Assembly (NCBI GenBank): GCA_030836185.1
Contig: JAURQH010000067.1
Coordinates: 1 to 64,000 of the forward strand
DNA: 64,000 nucleotides
Reading direction: 5' to 3'
DNA from: Planctomycetota bacterium
GTDB taxonomy: Bacteria; Planctomycetota; Planctomycetia; Planctomycetales; Planctomycetaceae
The notes under the pieces were generated by a model that was not told the DNA's origin, searched no databases, and saw nothing but the letters and a program-made list of their open reading frames with translations. Every line of letters starts with the position of its first letter. Within the stretch, counting starts at the first letter, position 1. Of this stretch, positions 1-8,796 are shown piece by piece. Position numbers and translations under genes: made by a program.

Positions 1-120
1 AGAATGAGTGTGTTCAAGTACATCGAGACGTTTTATAATACCGAACGAATCCATCAGTCGTTAAACTACCAGACGCCTTAGGAAATCGAGAAAGACTACG
101 CAGCCAGGCTGGCTGCGTGA
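1..120 (+). pseudogene. IS3-family transposase (OrfB) C-terminal fragment with in-frame stop
   Basis: The frame starting at base 1 reads the typical end of an IS3-family DDE integrase: FYNTERIHQSLNYQTP, then a TAG stop at 79-81, then EIEKDYAARLAA and a TGA stop at 118-120. In this family the motif normally continues as YQTP-x-E, so the TAG most likely replaces a glutamate or similar codon just before the natural end. The catalytic part lies outside the window to the left. Loss of about a dozen terminal residues may or may not inactivate the enzyme, so calling it a pseudogene is inference; the family assignment is firm. Confidence 0.8.
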
Positions 121-167
121 ATCAAAGATTTGTTCTCCGTTATTGTTGGTCTACCGCAGAACGGACA
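1..167 (+). mobile_element. Right end of an IS3-family insertion sequence
   Basis: The transposase tail is followed by about 47 noncoding bases and then directly by porin coding sequence on the other strand. Read outward-in, a plausible terminal repeat starts with TGTCCGTTCTG, which would put the IS boundary near base 167; TG...CA ends are usual for IS3 elements. The left end, target duplication and full repeat are outside the window, so the exact boundary is inferred. Confidence 0.6.
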
Positions 168-1155
168 TTACGCCGGTATCCACAAAGGGAGGAACACCAT
201 CTTGGGGAGTCGGCAACAAACCACCGGTACTTTCTGTCACCTGAATTTCTGGCTGACTGGAAAATCGCATCGTATCGTCGGATGGATCGTGGAAGCTGTA
301 ATTCCCTCCCAAATGAATCCGTTGAGCATCACTCGAATCATCGAATGCCAGCAATGTCACCCTCCCCGCGAATCCCCAGCCTCCAGAATCACCCACGTTG
401 CCACCAAAATTATCGCTGGGAAAACGATAAGCCGACAGCGCCCAAGTGGCACGTTCATCGAGACTCTGATTTGCAAAACCGATTCCGGTTTGTCGAAAAG
501 GAGCGAAAGTAAAAATGGTAGGGCGTTCCAGAAATGGAAGCTCCTTGACGCTCGTCAACTCGGTCATCCCGAAAGGCTGTCTCCAGCGACCGATACGAAT
601 ATTTCCCAAACCGGGAACGTCCGAAAAATTCACCCAGTTATCCACAAACAATGAGATGCTTTCTCCAAAATCAAATTCCAGAATGTAACTGATCTCTTGG
701 GTAAGATCGCCCTTAAAGCCAACTCGTGCTCGACGGAGGTCTGCTCCATTTTCGAGATCACCAATCGTTGTTCGATTGAGTTCATCCTGATTGAAAATGA
801 CCAGATCCGCATGTAAGAATCCTGTGACACTCACAGTGGGAAAACCATCATCCGTACCCGTACATGAGAAACAGCGATCCACATCATGAGGATGATTAAC
901 AGCATCACCGGCGAAATCTGAGGAAGAAGTGGTTCTTGTGGAGACCTGTTCGGTCCTCACGATTTCCTGAAGCTGCTTCACTTGCGCTTCCAACTCTTCC
1001 AACCGCCTGCTACTGTCAACATCGCTCGATTCAAAGGGCAATGGAACCGAGGCCGAAAAGATGGTAACAGGTAAAATAAACAGACAAAACGATGTACAGA
1101 GTACAACAAATATTGGTCGCCTGATTTCACATATGAAAGTCTGTAAGTCGCTCAT
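151..1155 (-). pseudogene. OprP/OprO-like outer-membrane porin, 3' end cut off by IS insertion
   Basis: The reading frame encodes a phosphate-selective porin O/P type protein. The start at 1155 gives a hydrophobic signal segment (about residues 14-35), then a short coiled coil (RRLEELEAQVKQLQEIV) as in planctomycete porins of this family, then the beta-barrel region with typical strands (LRRARVGFKGDL, YILEFDF, NIRIGRWRQPFGMTEL, FLERP). Only about 330 residues remain, while family members are usually 400-500 long. After FVDTGV the frame enters the IS end and stops within a few codons, so the C-terminal strands needed for barrel closure and outer-membrane insertion are missing. The next gene upstream is an OmpR-type regulator on the same strand, which may once have controlled it. 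The first ATG of the open frame, at 1236, is less likely because it adds a long tail before the signal segment. Confidence 0.75.
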
Positions 1156-1341
1156 TTTTCCACCGAATATTGAGAATTTCTTATGCAGAGAATGATGCTG
1201 GCCCCAGTATGGTCTGGAACTTTCACCCGTATTCATCTACCTGAAAAATCGTCATAATCGGTATAGTCGGAATAGCTGAATTTAGCAGACTGAGGAAGTT
1301 GTAAGAAAACTCAGGGCTGATCATCTCTATCACAAATCATC

Positions 1342-2031
1342 CTAAACATTTTCAGTGTCGGCACTTGCGCGTAATGCATAGCCTCGGCCACGGATCGTTT
1401 TAATCAGTGATTCCATTTCACTGCGATCAACCTTGCGACGAAGGCGATTGATTTGCACTTCAATGGCGTTGGTGGATCCCCCCCACTCAAATCCCCAGAC
1501 ATGCTTACACAGCATGTTTCGAGTGACGACTCGCCCCTCGTGTCGCATTAATAATTCCAGCACGCTGAATTCGGTGGGACTCAAATCAATTTTACGCCCC
1601 TCAACTTCGGCCCTGTGTGTTGAGAGATCTAATGTGAATGCCCCCACGGCGAGAACCATAGCTGGTTGTAATGTGGTACGACGACTGACGGCTTCGATTC
1701 GGGCGACAAGTTCATCAAACGCGAAAGGCTTCACCAGATAATCATCTGCCCCCAACTTTAAGCCTTCCACTCTGTCCTGCACAGCACTCATTGCAGTCAG
1801 AATAATCACGGGTGACTTGACTCCCTGTGCACGAATCTCGCTGAGAATTTCCAATCCCGATTTCCCGGGGATCATCAGATCAAGGAGTATCAAATCGGGA
1901 GCTTGCCGAAGTATTGTTTCCACCGCACGATCTCCGTTCGCCGCCCCTTCACATTCATGCCCGAGATCTCCCAATCCTTTCAGTACTGATTTACGGATTT
2001 TTTCATCGTCATCAACAATGAGAATATTCAT
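1342..2031 (-). CDS. OmpR/PhoB-type response regulator without neighbouring kinase
   Basis: A 229-residue two-component response regulator. The receiver domain (about 1-115) has the acidic pocket D7-D8-D9, the phospho-acceptor D51 in LLDLMIPGKSG and the conserved lysine in LVKPF. The C-terminal winged-helix DNA-binding domain (about 128-222) carries the typical LSPTEFSVLELLMRHEGRVV and IKTIRGRGY motifs. Such genes are normally followed by their histidine kinase; here the downstream gene is instead the truncated porin and no kinase lies within the window. The protein presumably binds DNA as a phosphorylation-dependent dimer; target and signal are unknown. Confidence 0.9.
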   Translation of the reverse strand: MNILIVDDDEKIRKSVLKGLGDLGHECEGAANGDRAVETILRQAPDLILLDLMIPGKSGLEILSEIRAQGVKSPVIILTAMSAVQDRVEGLKLGADDYLVKPFAFDELVARIEAVSRRTTLQPAMVLAVGAFTLDLSTHRAEVEGRKIDLSPTEFSVLELLMRHEGRVVTRNMLCKHVWGFEWGGSTNAIEVQINRLRRKVDRSEMESLIKTIRGRGYALRASADTENV

Positions 2032-2421
2032 CCGCTTGATTACCGTCTCAGATTGATTACCGTCTCAGAAGGAAAAGAAAATCAGAAGGAAAAGTGAGTC
2101 TCAGTTCTCAATGCCACGCTGAGCATTGCTCATGGTTATATCGATAATGGAAGTCCGTTTCTAAGCCATCTGAATCTTCCTGACAACATCATAAGGCATT
2201 GTCCGTTTTTCGGTCTCATTGAATCCATTTTTTCAACTGCAATCTCCAAACCGATCTATCAGGGAATCACGATCTATTTACTATTGGGCATTGGCTTCCA
2301 GCCAACGCGTTAGGTAACGCCAGGCCAACAGAAAGTGTACTCTCGCGCATAGGTGGTTTTTCCGTTTGCTGCTGGGCTGCTCGTGTTTATAATGATTCTT
2401 TCAACACACCCGGAGAATATT
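2032..2421. other. Intergenic region with short tandem duplications
   Basis: No gene is supported here. Near 2036-2090 GATTACCGTCTCAGA occurs twice, 17 bases apart, and is followed by two copies of TCAGAAGGAAAAG. A small hairpin (TTGGCT/AGCCAA) sits near 2290-2304. The region should hold divergent promoters for the response regulator and the LamG-like protein, but I see no convincing -35/-10 pair. Confidence 0.5.
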
Positions 2422-3150
2422 ATGCCTCGTTGTTATCTCGTGATCGTTTTATTGTCGCTCTGCTTGTCGTCAAGCGATGCTGCCTCTCCTGATGAGTACA
2501 AAGCTCGTGGTCAGTTGATCTTTGAAGATGATTTCGAGCGGGACGAATCGACGCCCGGAAAAGAAGAAATCGGTAACGGCTGGACGAGCAACAGCCCGTG
2601 GAGAGCCAAAGGCAATCAGCAAGTCGATCTCGTCGATGGCGTGATGACAGCCGAACGTCACAAAGTCGCCGATCATGGAGTTGCCATCTTTCAGAAACTC
2701 GACTTTCAGGATGCAGCCGTCGAACTGAGATTCAAACTTGGCAAAGGAGATAGCCTCGGCCTCGACTTTGTGGATCGTGAAGTAAAAACCATTCACGCCG
2801 GTCATCTTTGTTTGGCGAGAGTCGCATTGAATAAATTGACAATGATGGATTCCAAAACCGGACACATGGACAACAAAATTCGTGACCGTCGTCAGACAGG
2901 AGAGAAGTCACCCGAATTGACAAAACTGATCAACAGCAAAAAGAAAGATGTGAAACTCGACCTGGCTCCTGATTCTTGGCACACCTTACTGGTCGTGGTT
3001 GAGGGAAAGATGATGGCCACTTATCTGGATGGCAAGTTGGTAGGAGAATTTGAATCGGAAGGCATTGCTCATCCGACAAAACGGATGATTACACTCGCGG
3101 TGGCAAAGAAAGCGACCATAGATGACGTGATGGTTTGGAAGTTGAAGTGA
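2422..3150 (+). CDS. Secreted LamG/DUF1080-like protein of unknown function
   Basis: The start at 2422 is preferred over the upstream ATG at 2353 because it has CGGAG seven bases upstream and puts a clean signal peptide ([20 protein letters not shown]) at the N terminus. The mature 220-residue protein begins with an [11 protein letters not shown] segment, then [12 protein letters not shown], and ends with an [20 protein letters not shown]-like strand pattern; this is the concanavalin-A-like fold seen in many planctomycete proteins near DUF1080 (3-keto-disaccharide hydrolase-like). No catalytic residues can be named. It stands alone between divergent and convergent neighbours, so context adds little. 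Export is well supported; binding or hydrolysis of a glycan is only an inference. Confidence 0.75.
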   Translation: MPRCYLVIVLLSLCLSSSDAASPDEYKARGQLIFEDDFERDESTPGKEEIGNGWTSNSPWRAKGNQQVDLVDGVMTAERHKVADHGVAIFQKLDFQDAAVELRFKLGKGDSLGLDFVDREVKTIHAGHLCLARVALNKLTMMDSKTGHMDNKIRDRRQTGEKSPELTKLINSKKKDVKLDLAPDSWHTLLVVVEGKMMATYLDGKLVGEFESEGIAHPTKRMITLAVAKKATIDDVMVWKLK

Positions 3151-3271
3151 GGATGAGTGAAGTCAATTAACTCAGCGTGGCCCACCAAATGAACAGATCT
3201 TCTTAGGAATCGTTGGATGACGATTCGTTTCGCTCGGCTAACCTAACTTACGAATTTCGTGGCCGGTGGGG

Positions 3272-4834
3272 CTATTTATCAACATTCTTCACCACCGATT
3301 TGAAGGTGAACTCTCCGCCGTGTGGTTGGCCCACGATGAAACTCAAACCCCACGAGAGCAACATCGACAGACCAAAGCCAATCGGCCAGAACCAGATCGA
3401 GAACCATTCATCGAATGCGACCATCAGGTATAAAGTCGCGGTGGCAGAAATGAGCGTTCCTAAAAAGACGCCCGGCGTTGTCACTTTGGGAGAGAAAAAC
3501 GCTAACAGGAAGACGGCCAGCAACGGGCCACCAAAGGCGGCAGTGAGCATTTTTCCGATCGTGAAGACATCTCCCAATGGTCCGACAAAGAGTGCGAGAG
3601 TCACCGAGACGGCACCGATGCTGATGATCAAAATGCGAATCAGCCGGACATCGTCCTTTTCGTTTTCGGGCTTCAGATGAGGCAATAATCGGTCGCGAAA
3701 GTCGACGACGAATGCCGTAGTGACCGAGTGGATCCCCGAATCGATGCTCGACATGATGGCCGCCATCAACGCGGCCAGAAAAAGACCTTTGAATCCCATC
3801 GGGAAATGACGTTTTACAAAATGGGGGAGTGCTTGGTCTTGCAGCTTATTCGACACCATACTGGCATGAATCTCTTCAGAATTCATCGATGCCAACTCTG
3901 CCTCTGTCATCCCCGCTTCGACCAAAAGTGGATGCAGGTCGGTCGGGTGTTCTCCATAGTAACCGAAGAGTCCCACACCGATGACGAGCAAAGCGGGGAC
4001 AACAAGCCAGATGCCGATGACCGTTAAGACAAATCCTCGTTGAGAGGTCTTTTCCGAATCAGCCGCTAAATAGCGTTGGACGGCAACCTGATCGGCTCCG
4101 AATGCTGATAACGCTTCGAGAAAGATGCCAAACAGGACGACCCAACTTCCAAATTTGAGAGTCATGGAGGGTGTGAAATCAACCAGCATATGCGGGCGGT
4201 CGGAAGTGTATTTTTCGAACATCTCGGTGACGCCGCCCGATTGTTGAGAAATCAACAGCCCCAGCGCCATCAAGATTGTGATTGAGAAAATAAAGAACTG
4301 GATTACGTCGGTCCACATGACGGCCCGTAATCCTCCCATCATCGTGTACAGAATCGAGACAATGCCCAACGCAATGATAACGATATGCTGATCGACTCCC
4401 GAGACCGCCGCAACAACAAGAGAGGCCGCGAATGTGGCGGACGCCATCCAGCCAATGCGTAAAAGAATGAAGAGACCACTCGCCAGGCACCGGACCGAGA
4501 CATGAAACCGACGTTCGAGATATTCGTAAGCGGTGGGGCATTTCAGTCGTGAGTACATCGGAATGAACACCCAGGCGATCAGCGGGAAGATCGCGGTATG
4601 AGCAATGAGTGTCAACCAGATTTTCAAGCTGTCGCCGTACACAATGGAGGGGTAGAAGACGAAACTGTTGGACGAGAACAGAGTTGCCATGACGGACAGG
4701 CCAACGGTGAACCATCCCATCGAGTTGCTGGCTTCAAAGAATTCATCACGCGATTGATTGCGTCCAAACCAGACGCCCAACCCGACGGTCATCAGAAGAT
4801 AAGCGAGAACAACGAGATAATCGAGAGGTGTCAT
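3272..4834 (-). CDS. Sodium:solute symporter (SSS family)
   Basis: A 520-residue inner-membrane transporter with about thirteen hydrophobic segments. The N terminus (DYLVVLAYLLMTVGLGVWFGRNQ, then FFEASNSMGWFTVGLSVMATLFSSNSF) is typical of the solute:sodium symporter family, as is GLFLAALMAAIMSSIDSGIHS in the second half, which contributes to the sodium site. The start at 4834 was chosen because the longer frame to 4975 adds a polar stretch that would overlap the region upstream of hicA. No Shine-Dalgarno sequence is visible, which is common in planctomycetes. Substrate cannot be told; family members take up sugars, amino acids, carboxylates or sialic acid. It ends facing the secreted LamG-like gene (convergent). 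Confidence 0.9.
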   Translation of the reverse strand: MTPLDYLVVLAYLLMTVGLGVWFGRNQSRDEFFEASNSMGWFTVGLSVMATLFSSNSFVFYPSIVYGDSLKIWLTLIAHTAIFPLIAWVFIPMYSRLKCPTAYEYLERRFHVSVRCLASGLFILLRIGWMASATFAASLVVAAVSGVDQHIVIIALGIVSILYTMMGGLRAVMWTDVIQFFIFSITILMALGLLISQQSGGVTEMFEKYTSDRPHMLVDFTPSMTLKFGSWVVLFGIFLEALSAFGADQVAVQRYLAADSEKTSQRGFVLTVIGIWLVVPALLVIGVGLFGYYGEHPTDLHPLLVEAGMTEAELASMNSEEIHASMVSNKLQDQALPHFVKRHFPMGFKGLFLAALMAAIMSSIDSGIHSVTTAFVVDFRDRLLPHLKPENEKDDVRLIRILIISIGAVSVTLALFVGPLGDVFTIGKMLTAAFGGPLLAVFLLAFFSPKVTTPGVFLGTLISATATLYLMVAFDEWFSIWFWPIGFGLSMLLSWGLSFIVGQPHGGEFTFKSVVKNVDK

Positions 4835-4978
4835 GGATGGTGGGCTTTGATGGGAGGCACAGATGGTGTGTTTGTTAAGAATAACCGCAAGGTGATGAGT
4901 ATTCGATCTGTTTTTCTTGCCCAGAGAGTGTCTTAATGTATAGTTTTGTCTCGATTGGGGGGTACGGCAGTCCAAAAA

Positions 4979-5007
4979 TTGTGAATGGTATCACAATATG
5001 GTATCAT
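4979..5007 (+). promoter_or_regulatory. hicAB promoter with overlapping direct repeat
   Basis: TTGTGA at 4979-4984 and TATCAT at 5002-5007 are separated by exactly 17 bases, a good sigma-70 match. The spacer and -10 contain two copies of ATGGTATCA (4985-4993 and 4998-5006). A repeated site over the core promoter is what an autoregulating HicB antitoxin would bind; this is inference from the position. Confidence 0.6.
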
Positions 5008-5047
5008 TCCTCGTAAGGTGTTTGCCGATGATGAAGGTATTGTTCCG

Positions 5048-5299
5048 ATGGCGAAACATCAGAAAACGCTGAATTTGATTTTTACGAATCCAGTTCTCGG
5101 CAACATTGCCTGGCGAGAGATCGAAAAAATGTTGATGCATTATGGAGCCGAGATTTCAGAAGGAAGAGGATCGAGAGTTCGAGTTGCTCTCAATGGTGAA
5201 AAGGCTGTGTTTCATCGACCTCATCCTGAAAAAGAAACGGATAAAGGAGCTGTGAAATCTGTTCGCGAGTTTCTGGAAAATGCAGGAGTCACACCATGA
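5048..5299 (+). CDS. hicA: HicA-type toxin (mRNA interferase)
   Basis: An 83-residue protein of the HicA/YcfA family, a small dsRBD-like ribonuclease that cleaves mRNA and is neutralised by HicB. It shows the family pattern NIAWREIEKMLMHYGAEISEGRGSRVRVALNG, followed by the histidine-bearing AVFHRPHPE segment that corresponds to the catalytic His region, and ends VREFLENAGVTP. The start at 5048 is preferred because the earlier ATG at 4985 lies inside the promoter spacer. Its stop overlaps the hicB start (ATGA at 5296-5299), so translation is coupled. Confidence 0.88.
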   Translation: MAKHQKTLNLIFTNPVLGNIAWREIEKMLMHYGAEISEGRGSRVRVALNGEKAVFHRPHPEKETDKGAVKSVREFLENAGVTP

Positions 5300-5634
5300 G
5301 ATACAAAAGCTACACCGCACGGTATGAGTTGGATGAAGAGGCTGGCCTGTTCCACGGGCAAGTGCTCGGCATTCGCGACGTTGTTACATTTCAGGGGGAG
5401 TCTGTCGGCGAGTTGATTCAGGCGTTCCATGATTCTGTCGATGACTATTTGGCTTTTTGTGCAGAACGTGGAGAAGAACCCCAAAAGCCGTTCTCGGGAA
5501 ACTTCATGCTTCGCATCCCGCCAGATCTTCATCGGGCCGTATCAATGGAGGCCGAAAGTTCGGGATGTAGTCTGAATCAATGGGTCGCGAATGTCATTGA
5601 TTCCCGAGTCAAACAGATTTCGAACCCTACCTAA
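5296..5634 (+). CDS. hicB: HicB-type antitoxin
   Basis: A 112-residue antitoxin partner of the upstream hicA. The N-terminal half (YTARYELDEEAGLFHGQVLGIRDVVTFQGESVGELIQAFHDSVDDYLAFC) is the partially RNase-H-like HicB fold; the C-terminal part (FMLRIPPDLHRAVSMEAESSGCSLNQWVANVI) is a ribbon-helix-helix DNA-binding segment, so the complex is expected to repress its own promoter at 4979-5007. ATGA overlap with hicA shows an operon. The gene ends three bases into the converging DUF58 gene. Confidence 0.9.
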   Translation: MRYKSYTARYELDEEAGLFHGQVLGIRDVVTFQGESVGELIQAFHDSVDDYLAFCAERGEEPQKPFSGNFMLRIPPDLHRAVSMEAESSGCSLNQWVANVIDSRVKQISNPT

Positions 5635-6530
5635 AACCGTGCTTGCCGTTGTGACAAATATTCTAACAACGCCTTGTCGAATGGCATGCTTGTATCAAGC
5701 GCGACGTAATCAGCGCCGATCGAGAGGCATTCTTTTTTATAACGACCGCGGAGCTCTCCGACCGCGTCGAGATAATCGCCCCGCATGCCGTCCGCATCCA
5801 GGACCAGATTCTCGTTAGACTCGGGATCCTTCAGATCCACCATGCCTTCAAACGGAAAATAGACCTCGGCTTCATCGAGGACATGAAACAGAATGATGTC
5901 GTGTCCGGCGAAGCGAAGTTGTCGTAGTGAAGCGATGACTTCATCGGGGTCTGCCAACAAATCCGTGAAGATCATCAGCAGACTGCGAGTGCGAATCATC
6001 GCGCCAATGCGTTTCAGGTTAGCAGCGAGTTCCGTTTGACCGGCAGGCTTTGCCTTCGCCAACATGCCGAGCAAGTTTCCGAGTTGTGATCGTTTGCTTT
6101 TGGGGGGAAGAGAGTTCCGCAGTTTTTCATCGAATGTGATCAAGCCGACCGGGTCTTGCTGGTGGATCATCATGTAGCCCAGCGCGGCAGCAAGACAGAT
6201 CGCATAATCGAATTTGGTCAGGTCTTGCCGATAGGTGTAGCCCATACTTTCGGACAGGTCCATCAAGAGATAACCCTGAATGTTCGTCTCGGCCTGATAT
6301 TTCTTGATGTAATAACGATCGGTTTTTGCGTAGACGAGCCAGTCGATATCTTTCGGATCGTCACCCTGCGTGTAACGGCGATGTTCGGAGAATTCGACCG
6401 AGAAGCCGTGAAAGGGAGACGCATGCAGCCCTTGAAGAAATCCTTCCACGATAAACTTGGCCCGTAAATCGAGCCGGGAGACCGTCTGTATGACGGAAGG
6501 CTTGAGATAGGATTCGGCGGTTTTGGTCAT
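5631..6530 (-). CDS. DUF58 domain protein
   Basis: A 299-residue DUF58 protein. It has the family signature HGFSVEFSEHRRYTQGDDPKDIDWLVYAKTDRYYIKKYQAETN, followed by a VWA-like metal-ion adhesion fold beginning LLMDLSESM (DxSxS-like MIDAS). DUF58 proteins are nearly always encoded with a MoxR ATPase, which is thought to act as a chaperone for metal insertion or complex assembly, with the VWA-like protein as its substrate adaptor. Here the moxR gene is 500 bases upstream on the same strand, separated by an S23-type gene. Exact client is unknown. Confidence 0.93.
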   Translation of the reverse strand: MTKTAESYLKPSVIQTVSRLDLRAKFIVEGFLQGLHASPFHGFSVEFSEHRRYTQGDDPKDIDWLVYAKTDRYYIKKYQAETNIQGYLLMDLSESMGYTYRQDLTKFDYAICLAAALGYMMIHQQDPVGLITFDEKLRNSLPPKSKRSQLGNLLGMLAKAKPAGQTELAANLKRIGAMIRTRSLLMIFTDLLADPDEVIASLRQLRFAGHDIILFHVLDEAEVYFPFEGMVDLKDPESNENLVLDADGMRGDYLDAVGELRGRYKKECLSIGADYVALDTSMPFDKALLEYLSQRQARF

Positions 6531-6531
6531 T

Positions 6532-7042
6532 GGTATTTTGTGATTTGTTTTTTGTACTTTGTCAGTGATTCATCGTTTGACGGTTACATGATTGATCGAA
6601 TATAGGCATTCAGTCGTGGAGCGAGTTCATCCACCAAGGGTTTGAGTCGTTCAATATGTTGTTGATTGAGGAGATCTCTTCGATAAGCGCGTCTTAACCA
6701 ATGTTGAGTTTCGTTGAGCGAGCCCCTTGCCATTCTGGCAAATCTACGTGTATCTGGTTTTGAACCTCTGCCGGTTCCTTCCGCAATATTTGCCCCAATT
6801 GAATCGGCGGAGCGTACGATCTGACCTCCCAAGGTGCTTTTCTCAAACGGGCTCCACGATTTTATCAGTCGCCAGATCTCATCCGAGAGTTGTTCTGAAA
6901 GTTGGTAGATCTCCAAGTTTTCGAAATTCGTTCGAGGCATATTAATCCCTGTTTTGAGGAAAGGAGGGAAGTGATCAAACGAATATTATTCATCTTTTTA
7001 GATCAATACCAAAGAACAAAATACAAAAAACAAAGTACAGTA
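6532..7042. repeat. Inverted AT-rich repeats bracketing the S23-type gene
   Basis: TTTGTTTTTTGTA at 6544-6556 and its exact reverse complement TACAAAAAACAAA at 7022-7034 flank the four-helix-bundle gene, both embedded in longer stretches built from the words TACTTTG, TTTTG and GTGA. The left copy touches the start of the DUF58 gene and the right copy touches the stop of moxR, so everything between behaves like a cassette inserted into the moxR-DUF58 operon. Confidence 0.6.
6584..6940 (-). CDS. Four-helix-bundle protein (S23 / intervening-sequence type)
   Basis: A 118-residue all-helical protein matching the family first found inside 23S rRNA intervening sequences: FENLEIYQLSEQLSDEIWRLIKSW, then LGGQIVRSADSIGANIAEGTGRGS and FARMARGSLNETQHWLRRAYRRDLL. 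Homologues form pentameric rings; some are the accessory Avd protein of diversity-generating retroelements, where they bind nucleic acid. No reverse transcriptase or template repeat is visible here. The gene lies between moxR and the DUF58 gene on the same strand and is bracketed by inverted AT-rich repeats, which suggests a separate, mobile-like history. Confidence 0.88.
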   Translation of the reverse strand: MPRTNFENLEIYQLSEQLSDEIWRLIKSWSPFEKSTLGGQIVRSADSIGANIAEGTGRGSKPDTRRFARMARGSLNETQHWLRRAYRRDLLNQQHIERLKPLVDELAPRLNAYIRSIM

Positions 7043-8077
<1,035 letters not shown>

Positions 8078-8232
8078 ATGGGGTCGCGATCAATCAAATG
8101 GTAAGATTGTACTCACGAGATAGCCTACCGAGAATTGGCAGAGAATTCGATATGCCTCGGACTGGATCGAATGAATGAGAGCAAAAACGTGAGAAATCAG
8201 GAGTGATTCATACGTCTCAAATCAGCAATAAA

Positions 8233-8687
8233 TCAGTCGATTTCGGGATCAGGCTGGCCATACTTGATGGCCGGCATGTCATACTCGCTCAGGTTTTTGG
8301 ACTGGAGGCGTTCGGGATTGAAGATGTCGCGATCATGAAGGAAGGCCACCAGAAGTTCCCCCATTGGCTCCAGATCAAATTTGTGGGCTTCGCTGTAATC
8401 GATTTGAAAAATTTCTCGAAGAAAGTGCGGGCATTCACATACGAGTTGTGAGAGCCACTCAAAAGATGCAAAGCACCATCTTCAGTCTTATCGTTCGTAA
8501 AGCGGATACCGATGGCTCTCTGGACGCGATCAAAGAACAAAATGACGAATTGGTATTGATGCAAGCCATATTCCGAGCGAGCATCTTCGTTGAGCATCAA
8601 CTGACCATTCTGACGTATGGTGAGTGATGCGCTCAATCGACGATGAACGTCTGTGAATCGTTCGAAGTTTAGGGGGCCAACGGACAT
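8233..8687 (-). pseudogene. Conserved planctomycete hypothetical gene, frameshifted in an A5/T5 run
   Basis: The frame from 8687 reads FERFTDVHRRLSASLTIRQNGQL...QFVILFFDRVQRAIGIRFTNDKTEDGALHLL..., which I recognise as a small conserved planctomycete family without known function. At the T5 run (8407-8411 on the plus strand) the frame changes: shifting by one base restores FQIDYSEAHKFDLEPMGELLVAFLHDRD...NLSEYDMPAIKYGQPDPEID with a stop at 8233-8235. Without the shift the ORF runs on as an unrelated tail to 8289. One extra T would repair the gene to about 151 residues. Genuine mutation, programmed slippage and sequencing error cannot be told apart here. Confidence 0.7.
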
Positions 8688-8796
8688 ACAAAGAGTATGT
8701 ACGATGCAGGTATCTCAGTGCAGATTGTTGTTGAGTTTGAGGGAAACCACTACCCAATTGGCGGTCTCTTTGCCGGTTGTGACGATCTTGTGGCCT

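Noticed and set aside
4985-5047. Upstream ATG start for hicA
   Set aside because: It lies within the promoter spacer and direct repeats; the ATG at 5048 gives normal family length.
6584-6940. Possible diversity-generating retroelement because of the Avd-like fold
   Set aside because: No reverse transcriptase, template repeat or variable-repeat target gene is visible in the neighbourhood.
8203-8451. Plus-strand 82-residue open frame
   Set aside because: It is antisense to the restored C-terminal half of the frameshifted conserved gene and matches no family pattern.
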